A DNA stretch of 64,000 nt from CAVVGZ01 sp963747965 (GTDB lineage Bacteria > Chloroflexota > Anaerolineae > Anaerolineales > Anaerolineaceae): positions 496,001-560,000 of the forward strand of contig CAVVGZ010000004.1 in NCBI GenBank assembly GCA_963747965.1, in the 5' to 3' direction. Below, piece by piece: positions 28,501 through 37,349 of this stretch (position 1 is its first letter; the number at the start of each line of letters is the position of its first letter). Both the position numbers and the translations under genes were made by a program. The notes under the pieces are model-generated. The model searched no databases. It was not told the DNA's origin and saw nothing but the letters and a program-made list of their open reading frames with translations.

Positions 28501-29418
28501 CTGCAAACCGTCTTCTAACAGCTCTTGCATGTAGGTTTCCGGTGTGTATCCTTGCGGGACTTCAAACAGGGGTAAATGGTAACCGCTTGAGGATAAATCC
28601 ACGTCCACCATTTCCCCCACTGCCAGGGTATTGCTGATCGCAGCGGGCACATCTCTAAATAGGGTGGACATTTCTTCTGCGGACCGTAGATAATAGGAAT
28701 CATCGGTCATCCGCATCCGGTTTGGGTCGCTCAGAAGCGAACCGGTTTGAACCGCTAAAAGAATATCCTGCAAACGGAAGTCGCTGGCATTGATATAGTG
28801 AACATCATTTGTGGCAACATAACGAGCCTGGTAATGTCCTCCCAGTTCAAGCAGGGTGCGATTAATAGATTCCAACTCCGGGATGGGGTGGCTTTGGAGT
28901 TCCAGGAAGAAACGGTCCTTGCCAAAAACATCAACATACCAGTCAATTTTTTGGCGCACATTTTGCAGATTACCCGATAATATCGCCCGTGGAATTTCTG
29001 CCGACATGCACCCCGATGTTGCTATCAATCCTTCAGAGTGGGCTTTGAGGAATTCGTGATCAATACGGGGTACATAATAAAAGCCTTCTAATTGGGCAGC
29101 ACTGGCAATCTTAAGCAAGTTTTGATAACCCGTTTGGTTTTGTGCAAGTAATAGCAGGTGTGATGAGGTTTTGTCATAATGCGGATCTCTATCCTGCATT
29201 GTGCGGGCAGACAGGTACGCCTCAATCCCGATTATGGGTTTGATGCCCTCAGCTTTCGCTGCATTGAAAAAATCTATCACCCCGTACATGGCGCCATGGT
29301 CTGTCAGGGCAACCGCAGGCATTCCAAGTTCTTTGGCGCGTTTGACCAGCTTCCTTATATTACTGAAACCATCTAAAAGTGAATATTCAGAATGGACGTG
29401 AAGGTGAACGAATGACAT
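25600..29418 (-). CDS. dnaE: DNA polymerase III subunit alpha
   Basis: This 1272-residue replicative polymerase has an N-terminal PHP domain (FVHLHVHSEYSLLDG). The palm motifs include MPDIDLDFQDD with catalytic Asp residues, and EQIMRASMGLAGYSPAEADD and GFNKSHAADYG lie in the fingers/palm. A C-terminal OB fold (IVAGLVTRFRHHQTKSGNRM near residue 1010) precedes an acidic, poorly conserved linker of about 130 residues and a final domain ending VRIQPLGVV. The ATG at 29418 puts the PHP domain at the N-terminus; the TTG at 29439 is an alternative. It is somewhat longer than E. coli DnaE (1160) because of the linker. Confidence 0.95.
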   Translation of the reverse strand: MSFVHLHVHSEYSLLDGFSNIRKLVKRAKELGMPAVALTDHGAMYGVIDFFNAAKAEGIKPIIGIEAYLSARTMQDRDPHYDKTSSHLLLLAQNQTGYQNLLKIASAAQLEGFYYVPRIDHEFLKAHSEGLIATSGCMSAEIPRAILSGNLQNVRQKIDWYVDVFGKDRFFLELQSHPIPELESINRTLLELGGHYQARYVATNDVHYINASDFRLQDILLAVQTGSLLSDPNRMRMTDDSYYLRSAEEMSTLFRDVPAAISNTLAVGEMVDVDLSSSGYHLPLFEVPQGYTPETYMQELLEDGLQRRYGERANHADVRQRLEYELKIINRMGFETYFLIVWDLCRHAREKGIWYNARGSAAGSLVAYALDITLVEPIGHGLLFERFLNPDRKSMPDIDLDFQDDQRAQMLEYCAQKYGNDRVAQIITFGTMGARGSIRDVGRVMDIPLSEVDRVAKMIPNIPGKPMKISEALETVPEFKAIHDEAGYFADLIDTASEMEGVARNIGTHAAGVIITDRPIIEYIPLNRPTSGSEDSPIRQVTQFEMSVVESLGLLKVDFLGLATLTTMSKACQLIFSRHNIHLNLDNIPLDDPETYKFLGHGNTAGVFQLEGTGMTRFLVQMKPKSIDHIIAMVALYRPGPMDFISSYIKRMHGEEKVQYLHPALQPIFEETYGIPIYQEQIMRASMGLAGYSPAEADDLRKAISKKLADKLEIHRINFIEGATKNNIDRETAAQIFRDWENFARYGFNKSHAADYGIIAVRTAYLKTHYSVEYMTALLSASKNDTDKVAFYISDCRSIGIDVLPADINMSEYDFTIEDRPGRNSAIRFGLGAIKNVGHGPVELILDAHREGPFQGLNDFVRRVDLRQVGKRALESLIRVGAMDSFGQRRALLEVMDHCMAVSASHFRAISAGQMTFFGTIQGVNDEIYLPSSSDIDFREQLQWEKELLGLYISDHPLSTYLPILKKRVTHLSSQLAEESNKQQVIVAGLVTRFRHHQTKSGNRMGFVTLEDIQGNIELVVFPKTWEKYQGLVVLDQVLIAEGKSSLEESGSKVIVNKLSILSLEEFDAEDIHTNGEQDQFIDNHPDEDLINGNQWNLSSHASLDGEELLSSSPMDEAILIHPEFINPNFSTDKGADPGFISSLPIQNAVNESQKFGQISTKAPDPSPLTYIVPPMIPEIDRSDRQTSQRILTIVLQSSGDKQRDVRRLKTIHGMVLACPGDDRFSCFVYEGGRGYLIEFPNETIQISSDLLGKLKNLVGESNVRIQPLGVV

Positions 29419-29535
29419 ATTCCCCAATAATTCTGACAATAATAATCTAATTAATGGCGGTTTAATGGCTATTATAGCATGCCAGTCATCCGGTCATGCT
29501 TTTTTTAAGCAGGGCAAATTGGATTTTAAGAGATC

Positions 29536-30628
29536 TTAAGTTTTACTTGCCGGAGGGAGAGGGGATTCGACAGGTTCCAAATTCACAAGTGTCTTGCTGA
29601 TGGGCGTGTAATAGGCAGTACAGCGAATTCCATCAATCAGTACGTAATATGCAGATTCCTTGACATGGAAGAGCTTATCCCCCACACTATAATAGAAGGA
29701 AATGGGATTTTCCTCCTGTGTTTTTCCAAAAAACGATCTTTTCCTTGCCATCCTGGCAGCTTTTCTGCATTCACCGGTTACTGTCTTCACCTGGCTTTTC
29801 AAGATATCAATCCCGGCGCGTGAAAAGTTATACAAGCCGGCCAGGCCAATGAATAGTGTGACACCTGCACATAGTAGGCTGAGTGACCTGCTGTTGGACT
29901 CACCCGTCGAATAAAAATATTGGAAGAATATATAGATGGAAATTACTGTAAAGGTTAAAAATAAGACCAGCCCGGGGAATAAATCATGTGAAAAATGTCT
30001 CCATTGCCCGCTGCGAGACAGGTTCCCTTGGCGGTTTAGCGCAAGTGCCTCCTGGTTAAAATGGTTTGCATAACTGAGGATGGATTGATAGCTTTGTCGT
30101 TCGACCTCCTCCCCCAATGGTTCGATTACCTTCGGCCGAGAGGACAACCCCGGATTCCTCAAGGTAAAAAATCCTGTAGCGAATTCCCGGAAACAATCCA
30201 TTTCTTTTTCCGGATAATAGCAGCAAGCGATTCCCGGTATCCATTTGAAAAACATTCTCCCGAAATACCAGGGTCCCAGTATCTTCCTGTACCTTCCTGG
30301 CGGCAATATCGTTTTGAATTTGCTGTCGTTTTTTATAATTGGGCAGCTCCTGTATGGTGACTATACTTAATCCTGCTGCCAGCATAATGGCAGAATAAAT
30401 CCCCAGGAAACTGATATCTGCCTCAGATCCTAATATTAAAATAAAACCTACCAAATATAATCCCAGGAAGGTAATATTTGACCATAAATTCCTCAACACG
30501 GTGATCACCAGTGAGGGTGAATTCATCAGCTGGCTGCGTTGTTCTAGGGATATATCCCCGCGTTCATTCAGCTGTACTTGAATAGGATCTAATAAATTCA
30601 GGTCATCAAGTTCTTCTAATTTGCCCAT
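29536..30628 (-). pseudogene. Frame-broken membrane protein with two repeated 2TM-plus-domain units
   Basis: The N-terminal half (30628 to about 30140) has two TM helices followed by a cytosolic part ending GIRYRIFYLEESGVVLSAE. The C-terminal half, in another frame (about 30140 to 29536), has two more TM helices and ends GIRCTAYYTPISKTLVNLE. The two ends align with each other, so the protein is an internal duplication. A single indel near 30110-30150 separates the halves; the first frame runs to a stop at 30056. I do not recognise a named family. It could be a sequencing indel or true decay. Confidence 0.65.
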
Positions 30629-30770
30629 AGGTGCTCCGGATTAACTGGTAGGTATTTGCCAAAGATGCCGGTAGTATAGATGGTATTTGAAGTCAGGTCA
30701 AGACTGGTGCTTCAGGCGGATTTCTTTCAACATTTCCAGGAGATCTATCCATTCCTGGATAATCAAGAGA

Positions 30771-30788
30771 CATCCCTAAGAAGGGATG
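30771..30788 (-). terminator. Short hairpin downstream of the epimerase gene
   Basis: CATCCCT/AGGGATG with a 4-nt loop lies 35 nt after the stop of the gene ending at 30823. There is no strong T-tract. Confidence 0.35.
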
Positions 30789-30822
30789 CCTCCGGTGTCA
30801 TCAACTTTTGGAGCGTATCGCT

Positions 30823-31860
30823 CTAGAAAAATACTTTTAATAATTTTAGCGCCTTCTGGTTCCAGGGTACACGATGAGAAATTCCAGATTTATTTTCAAA
30901 TTCCTTATAATGTTCCAGATACCATTGGTAGTTACGAATAAGCGCATCTTTCGTGGAATACTTGGGAGAATATCCCAGAATTTTTTCCGCTTTTTCGATG
31001 CTGACAAAAGAATCTTTTCCGGCAGTTTCATAAACCCATTTATACAGCGGCGAGAGATGGAAGAACTCGAGTATTTTTAAAGCCAGTATCGCTGGCCCCT
31101 CCGGAAATCCGATAATTCGTTTACCAAATCCGGCATAATCCAGTACAGCCTGCTGGTCTTCCCTCCAGGTTGTAAACTCCTTTGCCCCGATATTAAAGGT
31201 ATCATTGACGATCTGTTCATCCAGCGTAAGGCAAAGGTAGATTGACTCGCACAAATCTTCCACATCCAGCAGCTGGTAGCGGTTATTTCCGCTTCCAATC
31301 ATTGCAAAATTCTTACCATCCTTTGCCCATTCATAGAACATGGCAAATACACCCAGGCGTTCAGGACCAATAAAGGATTTTGGGCGGATGATGGGAACAA
31401 CCATCCCTTTGTTCCGGTACTCCAGGCATACTTCTTCCGCCTTTATTTTTGCTATTCCGTACGGGCCGACGCCTTCTAGACGGTCAGTCTCAAATAATGG
31501 ATGGTGATCCGGAATACCGTAAACTGCGGTAGAGGATATATGCACAAAGCGGTCAATCTTCACCGCATCAGCAGCCTCCAGCAGATTCCGCGTTCCGTCC
31601 ACCTCAATGGATAGAATCTCTTCTTCAGTATAGAGGGGAAGTGCCGCGGCAGTATGGATTACCCAGTTTATTCCTTGCATGGCTTTTTCCACTGCTGCTT
31701 TATCGCGGATATCCCCCTGGATAATCTTTATCCTGTCCCTTTCGGGATAATCAAAATCCGCAATATCCATGGATACAATATCCTGGATTCCTTTATTCAT
31801 AAGATGCCTGATGAGATTAATCCCCAGAAAACCGCTGCCCCCGGTTACCAATACCTTCAT
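30823..31860 (-). CDS. NAD-dependent epimerase/dehydratase (extended SDR)
   Basis: This 345-residue protein has the NAD motif VTGGSGFLG (residues 4-12), HISSTAVYG near residue 107 and the catalytic YGIAK near residue 131. It belongs to the extended SDRs that act on nucleotide sugars or steroid-like substrates (3-beta-HSD group); the substrate is not evident. The ATG at 31860 follows AAGGAGGTTC; 18 further upstream codons are open but lack a site. The nearest sugar-related gene is the GT2 gene at 34.5 kb. Confidence 0.85.
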   Translation of the reverse strand: MKVLVTGGSGFLGINLIRHLMNKGIQDIVSMDIADFDYPERDRIKIIQGDIRDKAAVEKAMQGINWVIHTAAALPLYTEEEILSIEVDGTRNLLEAADAVKIDRFVHISSTAVYGIPDHHPLFETDRLEGVGPYGIAKIKAEEVCLEYRNKGMVVPIIRPKSFIGPERLGVFAMFYEWAKDGKNFAMIGSGNNRYQLLDVEDLCESIYLCLTLDEQIVNDTFNIGAKEFTTWREDQQAVLDYAGFGKRIIGFPEGPAILALKILEFFHLSPLYKWVYETAGKDSFVSIEKAEKILGYSPKYSTKDALIRNYQWYLEHYKEFENKSGISHRVPWNQKALKLLKVFF

Positions 31861-31973
31861 TTTTTGAACCTCCTTGATGAATAATTGCTGTGGCGTTGGC
31901 ACTTTCCCTGCCACAAAGCATGCCTATTATACATTCTCTTTTGTATTTCCTTGTAAATTGGCGTGCACAGCCG

Positions 31974-32315
31974 TCATAATAAAGACGATTCTTGCAGGTT
32001 ATAATTTCCCCCGGCATCCCTGCTCATTATCAGGATCGATTTAATCGCAAGGATTGGAACGGGTCCAAAAATATGCGGCATAAGTGCAGTACGCCCTGCC
32101 GAGCTTTCATAACGAATTTCAGCCGTTAAATCCTGCGGATCAAGACACAGAACCACCAGGGTGTCCGCATCTCCAAACCAGCGTCGTGCACTCTCAACCA
32201 GATCCTCTTTCTGGGAACAATGAATAAAACCTTCTTCCTGGAGGGATGGCGGCCTATATTGCGAATCCTGTATCCAGTTTTCCCATTCTTTCATCCGGGC
32301 AAGATGGTAGATCAT
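31974..32315 (-). CDS. DUF952 family protein
   Basis: This 113-residue protein has YHLARMKEWENW at the N-terminus and EEGFIHCSQKEDL near residues 27-39, the DUF952 signature, with HIFGPVPI near residue 81. The family resembles glutathione-S-transferase-unrelated small enzymes of unknown function. The ATG at 32315 follows AAGGAG; two upstream codons starting with GTG are less likely. It stands alone. Confidence 0.8.
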   Translation of the reverse strand: MIYHLARMKEWENWIQDSQYRPPSLQEEGFIHCSQKEDLVESARRWFGDADTLVVLCLDPQDLTAEIRYESSAGRTALMPHIFGPVPILAIKSILIMSRDAGGNYNLQESSLL

Positions 32316-32704
32316 CAGCACTCCTTAGAAAACCGCCTGTATATATCTCAAGATAATCCGGGAAACATTATCCCTAACCTGTTTCCAAATTTCCTCATTA
32401 TTGTACTCCGCACTGGACGAATAAACCCGGCAAATGCTAGAGGGCACATCCGCGAATCCCAGCTTTATTAGAATCCGGGTTATGGGTACGGATTGAAAGT
32501 CGGTGGATATATTTGGTATGGATTATCGTTGGCAGGATTGTTTGCTGGCATGATGATCAATTTTAACTGTTTATCACCACCGGATACCAACACGCAATAT
32601 TATGCCATAAAACAAATATTTACGGGTTGCTTGTATTCGTAAATCAACCTGTTAGCCCTTGATTATCATGCTATACCTGTTTGAAACGCATTTCATTGTG
32701 TCCT
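32316..32704. other. Intergenic region without a recognised feature
   Basis: I see no gene, repeat or strong hairpin here. Confidence 0.4.
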
Positions 32705-33187
32705 TTAGGAGCTATTTTTCTTCAACTTCAAAACCATGGGAATAAAATGAATACCGGATTGATATTGGTCAGGTCCGGTTGTTTCAAATCCAAGCCTTTC
32801 ATAAATTGGGACTGCAAACGGCGATGAAAATACACTGATGCATTCCAGATCTGGTACATGCTGGAGGCAGATAACTAAGGCGCGCTGGTGCAGTATTTTA
32901 CCTATCCCCTGCCCCTGATAGAACTGGTCCACAAAAAACATGGAGATATGCCTGTAATTTCGTACCTCGATCATTCCCACCACCAGGTTATGGATCCATG
33001 CTGCAAGAGTGAAATGGTTTTTCCCGTTTCGTTCCGATAGTTTTTGAGGGTTTGCATATTTCAGGAACTCTTCTTCGCCTTGAATGGAATATCCGGGAGC
33101 GACATAACGGTCAAAAGTCCTGACCACCATATCGCAAATTTTCTCTTCCTCACCCGCCTGCATGATGCGGATTTCTATCTCTTCCAT
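32705..33187 (-). CDS. GNAT family N-acetyltransferase
   Basis: This 160-residue protein has the acetyl-CoA-binding motif A FFVDQFYQGQGIGKILHQRA (Q/RxxGxG/A) near residues 83-102 and a C-terminal VPIYERLGFETTG. The substrate is not predictable. The ATG at 33187 has GGGG nearby. It lies 72 nt downstream of the lipoprotein gene on the same strand, possibly cotranscribed. Confidence 0.85.
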   Translation of the reverse strand: MEEIEIRIMQAGEEEKICDMVVRTFDRYVAPGYSIQGEEEFLKYANPQKLSERNGKNHFTLAAWIHNLVVGMIEVRNYRHISMFFVDQFYQGQGIGKILHQRALVICLQHVPDLECISVFSSPFAVPIYERLGFETTGPDQYQSGIHFIPMVLKLKKNSS

Positions 33188-33259
33188 TTATTTTCCCCTA
33201 TTTTGTTGTTTGAATAGATTTGCCACAAGCCGCCGGTATTTTCACGCTAAACAGGATTC

Positions 33260-34390
33260 TCACCGGTCGCTTTCACCGAATCTCCCCGGGCTGATAATCC
33301 ATGTCAGCCGCCAGCCTGTATATCGAATCAGAAATTTAAAATTGCCGATACCATCGGAAGTAAGAAATTGGGATTCGCCCAGAGTTTGGTCGTAAAACAG
33401 CAAATCAATATGCTGGTCACCGGAAAAATATCCCGGAATGATAGCGTCCCAGGAGCGGCTCCAATCCGGATAGGTTTCCAATAATTCCAGCCCACCCTTT
33501 CCGTCACTGCTGTACAACTCACCAAATCCATCCAGCCGGTTATAACCAAGGATATCAGTCCATCCATCCTCATCAAAATCACCCGCGGTTATTAAATCCC
33601 ACTCACGAGTAAATACCTGTCCCGAAGGAACGGGTATCAGACCGCCCGCACCGTCCGAAGAATAGAATTGTCCATAACGATCCTTGTTGTCATAGAAAAA
33701 GAAATCTGTGTACTCTCCAGCTATAAAATTCCCGGGAACAATCAGGTCCCATTGATTTCCTATCCCGGGATGGCTTTGCAATAAACTGAGCAGTCCCTCA
33801 CCATCAATGGTGTAAATTTCTACCAGGTTATTACCCCTGTCATAAATAAAAAGCTCCTGTCTTGGTGTCTGGTCAAGATCTCCTGGGAGAACCACATCCC
33901 AACTGGAACCGGTCTGGGTCGGGGGGCTTTCCTTGGATACAGATCCTTCACCATCGATGATCGAGAACCAGCCCCTGGCATTCTGGCGGTCATAGAGGAA
34001 CAAATCCGTATGCATATCGCCTTGATATTCACCCGGGGTAACGCCGAGGTTCTGCTCCCATCCCGCATATTGATTCATCAATTCAAGATTTCCATTGGCA
34101 TCTGTTTTATAAAATACCGCCTCCCCGCTGGTTGGATCATAAAACAAAAGTGACGTAACCAACTTCGGGAGCTGGCGCAGCATCTGGTCAACTGGCAGGG
34201 ACGTAATGGTAGGCTCTGCCATGGGGGTGGGAGGTAATTGTGCGGCTGGTGACGCTGTGACGGTTGGCTGAAAAGATGGCAACGGGTTGCAGGCAGCCAT
34301 TAGAAGCTGGCAAACGATTAACATCTTGCAGCAGGAATAAAAATACACTCCCCCCCGGGGGGTTATTTTCAGGTTCTTCTGATCTGTCAT
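33260..34390 (-). CDS. Secreted lipoprotein with FG-GAP/VCBS-like beta-propeller repeats
   Basis: This protein has about 376 residues. The N-terminal signal ends in a lipobox LLMAAC (Cys34), followed by a Pro/Thr-rich linker. The mature part has about six repeats of roughly 46 residues, each with a DGxGxL-type loop (DANGNL, DGEGSV, DGEGLL, DGAGGL, DGKGGL, DGIGNF) and a W-D-x-x-x-P/A-G segment (WDVVLPGDL, WDLIVPGNF, WDLITAGDF, WDAIIPGYF). This periodicity suggests a six-bladed propeller of the FG-GAP/VCBS kind on the cell surface. No catalytic residues are evident, and its ligand is unknown. Confidence 0.8.
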   Translation of the reverse strand: MTDQKNLKITPRGGVYFYSCCKMLIVCQLLMAACNPLPSFQPTVTASPAAQLPPTPMAEPTITSLPVDQMLRQLPKLVTSLLFYDPTSGEAVFYKTDANGNLELMNQYAGWEQNLGVTPGEYQGDMHTDLFLYDRQNARGWFSIIDGEGSVSKESPPTQTGSSWDVVLPGDLDQTPRQELFIYDRGNNLVEIYTIDGEGLLSLLQSHPGIGNQWDLIVPGNFIAGEYTDFFFYDNKDRYGQFYSSDGAGGLIPVPSGQVFTREWDLITAGDFDEDGWTDILGYNRLDGFGELYSSDGKGGLELLETYPDWSRSWDAIIPGYFSGDQHIDLLFYDQTLGESQFLTSDGIGNFKFLIRYTGWRLTWIISPGRFGESDR

Positions 34391-34523
34391 TTTCAAGTGT
34401 TCAGCTGTTCAATAATCTAACCGGATGTTCATTATTTGTTAATATAAGTCAATTATCTATAAACAGCAAATTGCCGGAAATATGGCAGTCAAAGATCCCA
34501 GGATCATCCGAATAAGGATGTAT

Positions 34524-35210
34524 TCATTGGGACGCTGTCTGCTTGCGTGTCTTATATATCATGCGTATGAAGTGCCGCAGATGGGAGAACGGTTGGATAT
34601 GGCTGCCCTGATCCATATAGATCGTCTGGATTGGCACCCAGTCTAACTGGAATTGGTTTTTCAGGCAAATTACCACCATTTCCACTTCAAACTCGAATCC
34701 AGATTCCGTGCTTTCCAACATCGCTTCCATTAATCGCCGGCTGATTAACCGGTAACCAGATTGATTGTCCCGGACAGGATGCCGGACAGCCCATGAGAAG
34801 ATTATCCTGCCGAGCGTATTCGCCAATCTTCTTGTGAACGGCATTTTTGAAAAATCCCGGCTTCCAATAATTAAATCTGCCCTGGTTTCAAAGTAAGCAG
34901 CCAGGAACCCGGGAATTTCCATTGGGTCATGCTGGCCATCTGCGTCCAGTGTGATCACCGCCTGGTACCCCTTTTCCAGGGCAAGTTTAAACCCGGTTCG
35001 TAAAGCTGCTCCTTTTCCCTGGTTGGGGATTTGGCGGTAAACATCCACCCCCAGCCGCTCAACCAAACTTGCTGTTTCATCCCGGGAACCATCATCTACA
35101 ACCAGCAGTGGCAGGAACGTTTTGGCTGAAGTGATCACCGGGCTGATCCGTGCCGCCTCATTATTTGCTGGTATGAGGATTAAGATATTTTTTTCAAACT
35201 CTGGCAGCAT
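34524..35210 (-). CDS. Family 2 glycosyltransferase (DPM1/polyprenol-phosphate type)
   Basis: This 228-residue protein has the GT-A motifs ILIPANNEAARI (residues 9-20), VVDDGSRDETA, and the metal-binding TLDADGQHDP near residue 90. The length and GSRDFSKMPFTRRLANTLG block match dolichol/polyprenol-phosphate mannose synthase-like enzymes, which make lipid-linked sugars used by GT-C transferases. No C-terminal TM helices are present. The ATG at 35210 follows GTGAGGTG. Confidence 0.87.
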   Translation of the reverse strand: MLPEFEKNILILIPANNEAARISPVITSAKTFLPLLVVDDGSRDETASLVERLGVDVYRQIPNQGKGAALRTGFKLALEKGYQAVITLDADGQHDPMEIPGFLAAYFETRADLIIGSRDFSKMPFTRRLANTLGRIIFSWAVRHPVRDNQSGYRLISRRLMEAMLESTESGFEFEVEMVVICLKNQFQLDWVPIQTIYMDQGSHIQPFSHLRHFIRMIYKTRKQTASQ

Positions 35211-35393
35211 GATACACCTCACTTCATCCTGGCAGCCGGCATGGCTGCTCCTGTTTTATGTCCCGGTTTTGAAAATTGATCCCAGCCAGAATAAATCAAG
35301 CCAACAACTGGAAAGTAATTGCCGCTGGCAAACATATACCCCGGATAATCATCCGGGTACCGGTAGTTACAGGGAGCAGGATGACAGCCCGAT

Positions 35394-35729
35394 CTATGCA
35401 TTGAACACCCAAATTGCTCCCGGGACACTGCCGGCCAGAACCACCAAATACCTCCAATCCCCAACCGGTATACTGGCAAGCCCCTGTAGATAGTCAAGTA
35501 AATTGCCGCCTGTAATAATCGCCTCGATGAACACGGACAGGTGTTTGAGGAAAATATCCGGGCGAGCCCCGGGTATCCCAACGAGGACGCCGGCAATCAC
35601 AACCATCCATTTGGATTGCGCCGTCGGGCAGGTTCCGGCTGCATCACCGCCTGCCCTATTAATAAACCTGGCGAATGTATTTCCAAATAGGTTCAATACA
35701 AGGCTCACCATAAATGAAGCAATTCCCAT
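35394..35729 (-). CDS. Hypothetical small membrane protein
   Basis: This frame of about 111 codons begins MGIASFMVSLVLNLFG, with GTGAG before the ATG. It has three hydrophobic stretches (residues 2-16, 32-48 and 90-108). No family is recognised. It lies upstream of the GT2 gene with a 183-nt gap. The frame could be shortened by an indel, because the following sequence stays open in another frame, so confidence is limited. Confidence 0.4.
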   Translation of the reverse strand: MGIASFMVSLVLNLFGNTFARFINRAGGDAAGTCPTAQSKWMVVIAGVLVGIPGARPDIFLKHLSVFIEAIITGGNLLDYLQGLASIPVGDWRYLVVLAGSVPGAIWVFNA

Positions 35730-35943
35730 CAAAGCTCACTATCCATTTAAATACCAGGGAGGTAATCCACTACCTGGTGAATTGTGTATAATCACTGGAA
35801 AGTGAGCCGTCTGTGAAAATAAGGCATATTTGGAAAATAAAATCCCTTTCATGCACCGGGCATCAACCAGACCTGCAAAATAAAATGCAGCATTTGCCAA
35901 TTATCCTCTGGAATTTCATTATTACTATAGAATATTAATATAC

Positions 35944-35949
35944 TATAAT
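35944..35949 (+). promoter_or_regulatory. Candidate -10 box of the amino acid ABC cluster
   Basis: TATAAT lies about 65 nt upstream of the binding-protein start. No good -35 box is visible. Confidence 0.3.
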
Positions 35950-36014
35950 CATCCAAAATAAAGCCCTAAAATTTCTGATATTGAATCCAAAAAATTGAAA
36001 AAGGAGAGGAACCA

Positions 36015-36810
36015 TTGAAAAGAACCATTTTGACTTCAGTAGCAATTTTAGTGTTTGTATTCCTGCTGGCAGCCTGCGGCGGCAGTAACCAAGGAGATGA
36101 ATAAACTGGAAACAGTCATGAAAAACGGCACCATCATCGCAGGGACCTCGGCTGATTATCCGCCTTTCGAGTATGTGGACGCTGCAGGGGAGATGGCCGG
36201 TTTTGACGTGGATATGATGAATGAAATTGCCAAACAGTTGGGTGTCAAGCTGGAATGGGTGGATATGCCTTTTGATAGCCTGATTGCTGCAGTTCAGGAA
36301 GGCAAGATCGATGTAGCGGTGGCTGCCTTTAATTACAACGAAGAACGGGACAAGGTAGTCGATTTCACAGATCCCTATTACTACGCCGAAGATGGATTTC
36401 TGGTCAAGGAAGAATTTGCCGGTAGTATTACGGCGCCGGAAGATGTCGCCGTTTACAAAGTTGGTGTGCAAACCGGTTCCACTGCAGATGGATGGGTAAC
36501 CGAAAATTTATTAGACACCGGTAAATTACCGGAGGCTAACCTGTTCCGTTATGAGCGTATCGACCAGGCAGCATTGGATGTGAAATCAGGCCGGATTGAT
36601 GTATTAATGTCCGACTATATTCCCATGCTGGCACAGGCGCAGGGAATAGGCGGTCTCAAAGTGGCTTATCATGCCGAGGTATCCACCGGTCCGGTGAATA
36701 TCGTCCTCCCGGAAGGGGAAACCGAACTGGCGGAAAAATTAAATGAGATCATCAATAAGATGATTGATGATGGGGTAATCGACAAGATTGCAACCGATAA
36801 CATTAAATAA
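36015..36810 (+). pseudogene. Polar amino acid ABC transporter substrate-binding protein, signal peptide out of frame
   Basis: A TTG at 36015 behind AAGGAGAGG begins a lipoprotein signal (MKRTILTSVAIL, then FLLAACGG lipobox), but this frame ends with TAA at 36102-36104. The mature protein continues in the +1 frame: VMKNGTIIAGTSADYPPFEY, then FDVDMMNEIAKQLG and VDFTDPYYYAEDGF, typical of family 3 solute-binding proteins. One indel between about 36060 and 36105 would join them to about 264 residues. It would be anchored outside the membrane and deliver polar amino acids to the permeases downstream. An indel error in the assembly is the simplest explanation. Confidence 0.85.
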
Positions 36811-36845
36811 GTGCATCTTCTCTTTTAGAAGAGTGATAATTTAAT

Positions 36846-36885
36846 ATTATTATTGCCGCCTGATTACCCGGGCGGCAATAATATT
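36846..36885 (+). terminator. Strong hairpin after the binding-protein gene
   Basis: ATTATTATTGCCGCC (36846-36860) pairs with GGCGGCAATAATATT (36871-36885) with one mismatch and a 10-nt loop. No long T-run follows. It probably terminates or protects the binding-protein mRNA, a common device to express more binding protein than permease. Confidence 0.55.
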
Positions 36886-37060
36886 AACAGGTTGCATTCC
36901 CCGGTTTTTTCATTAATATGACAGAAATTAGGGGACTAATAAATTTCATCTTTTTAGATTATGATAAAATTTATTTAGTTACAAAATATCAATTTAGAAT
37001 TGGAATTATTGAAGAATCGTTCTTACATCAGACTTCAAGCGAATACGCGCCTTTTTATTG

Positions 37061-37089
37061 TTGATATTGTATAAAATATGATGTATAAT
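37061..37089 (+). promoter_or_regulatory. Promoter of the permease/ATPase genes
   Basis: TTGATA (37061-37066), an exact 17-nt spacer and TATAAT (37084-37089) lie about 260 nt before the permease start. Confidence 0.6.
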
Positions 37090-37349
37090 TTCGCTTACAT
37101 CATGATTTATTGGTGTTTTCCGCCTGGTTATGATGGTATCTTTTGCGCAGCACCTAAATTCGTCAATAAATAATGAATGCTATTCTGGATGAATGATGAA
37201 AAATCTGTCCTTGAATACAGGATACCTGGCATCGATTCACCCCCTTCCAATCAAGCTAATGAGAGGCATTGGAGCACAATAAAATTTCCCGGCGGCAATA
37301 CTCCGTTCGGTGAAATCATATTTTTTGGAAACATACATGATATAAAAAT

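Larger units (their letters stand above)
36811..37349. other. Long gap between the binding-protein and permease genes
   Basis: No gene is seen in this 539-nt gap. It holds a strong hairpin (36846-36885), a good promoter (37061-37089) and about 260 nt of leader ahead of the first permease. Confidence 0.5.

Noticed and set aside
35935..36471. Minus-strand open frame of 178 codons over the binding-protein gene
   Set aside because: It is antisense to clear family 3 solute-binding homology.
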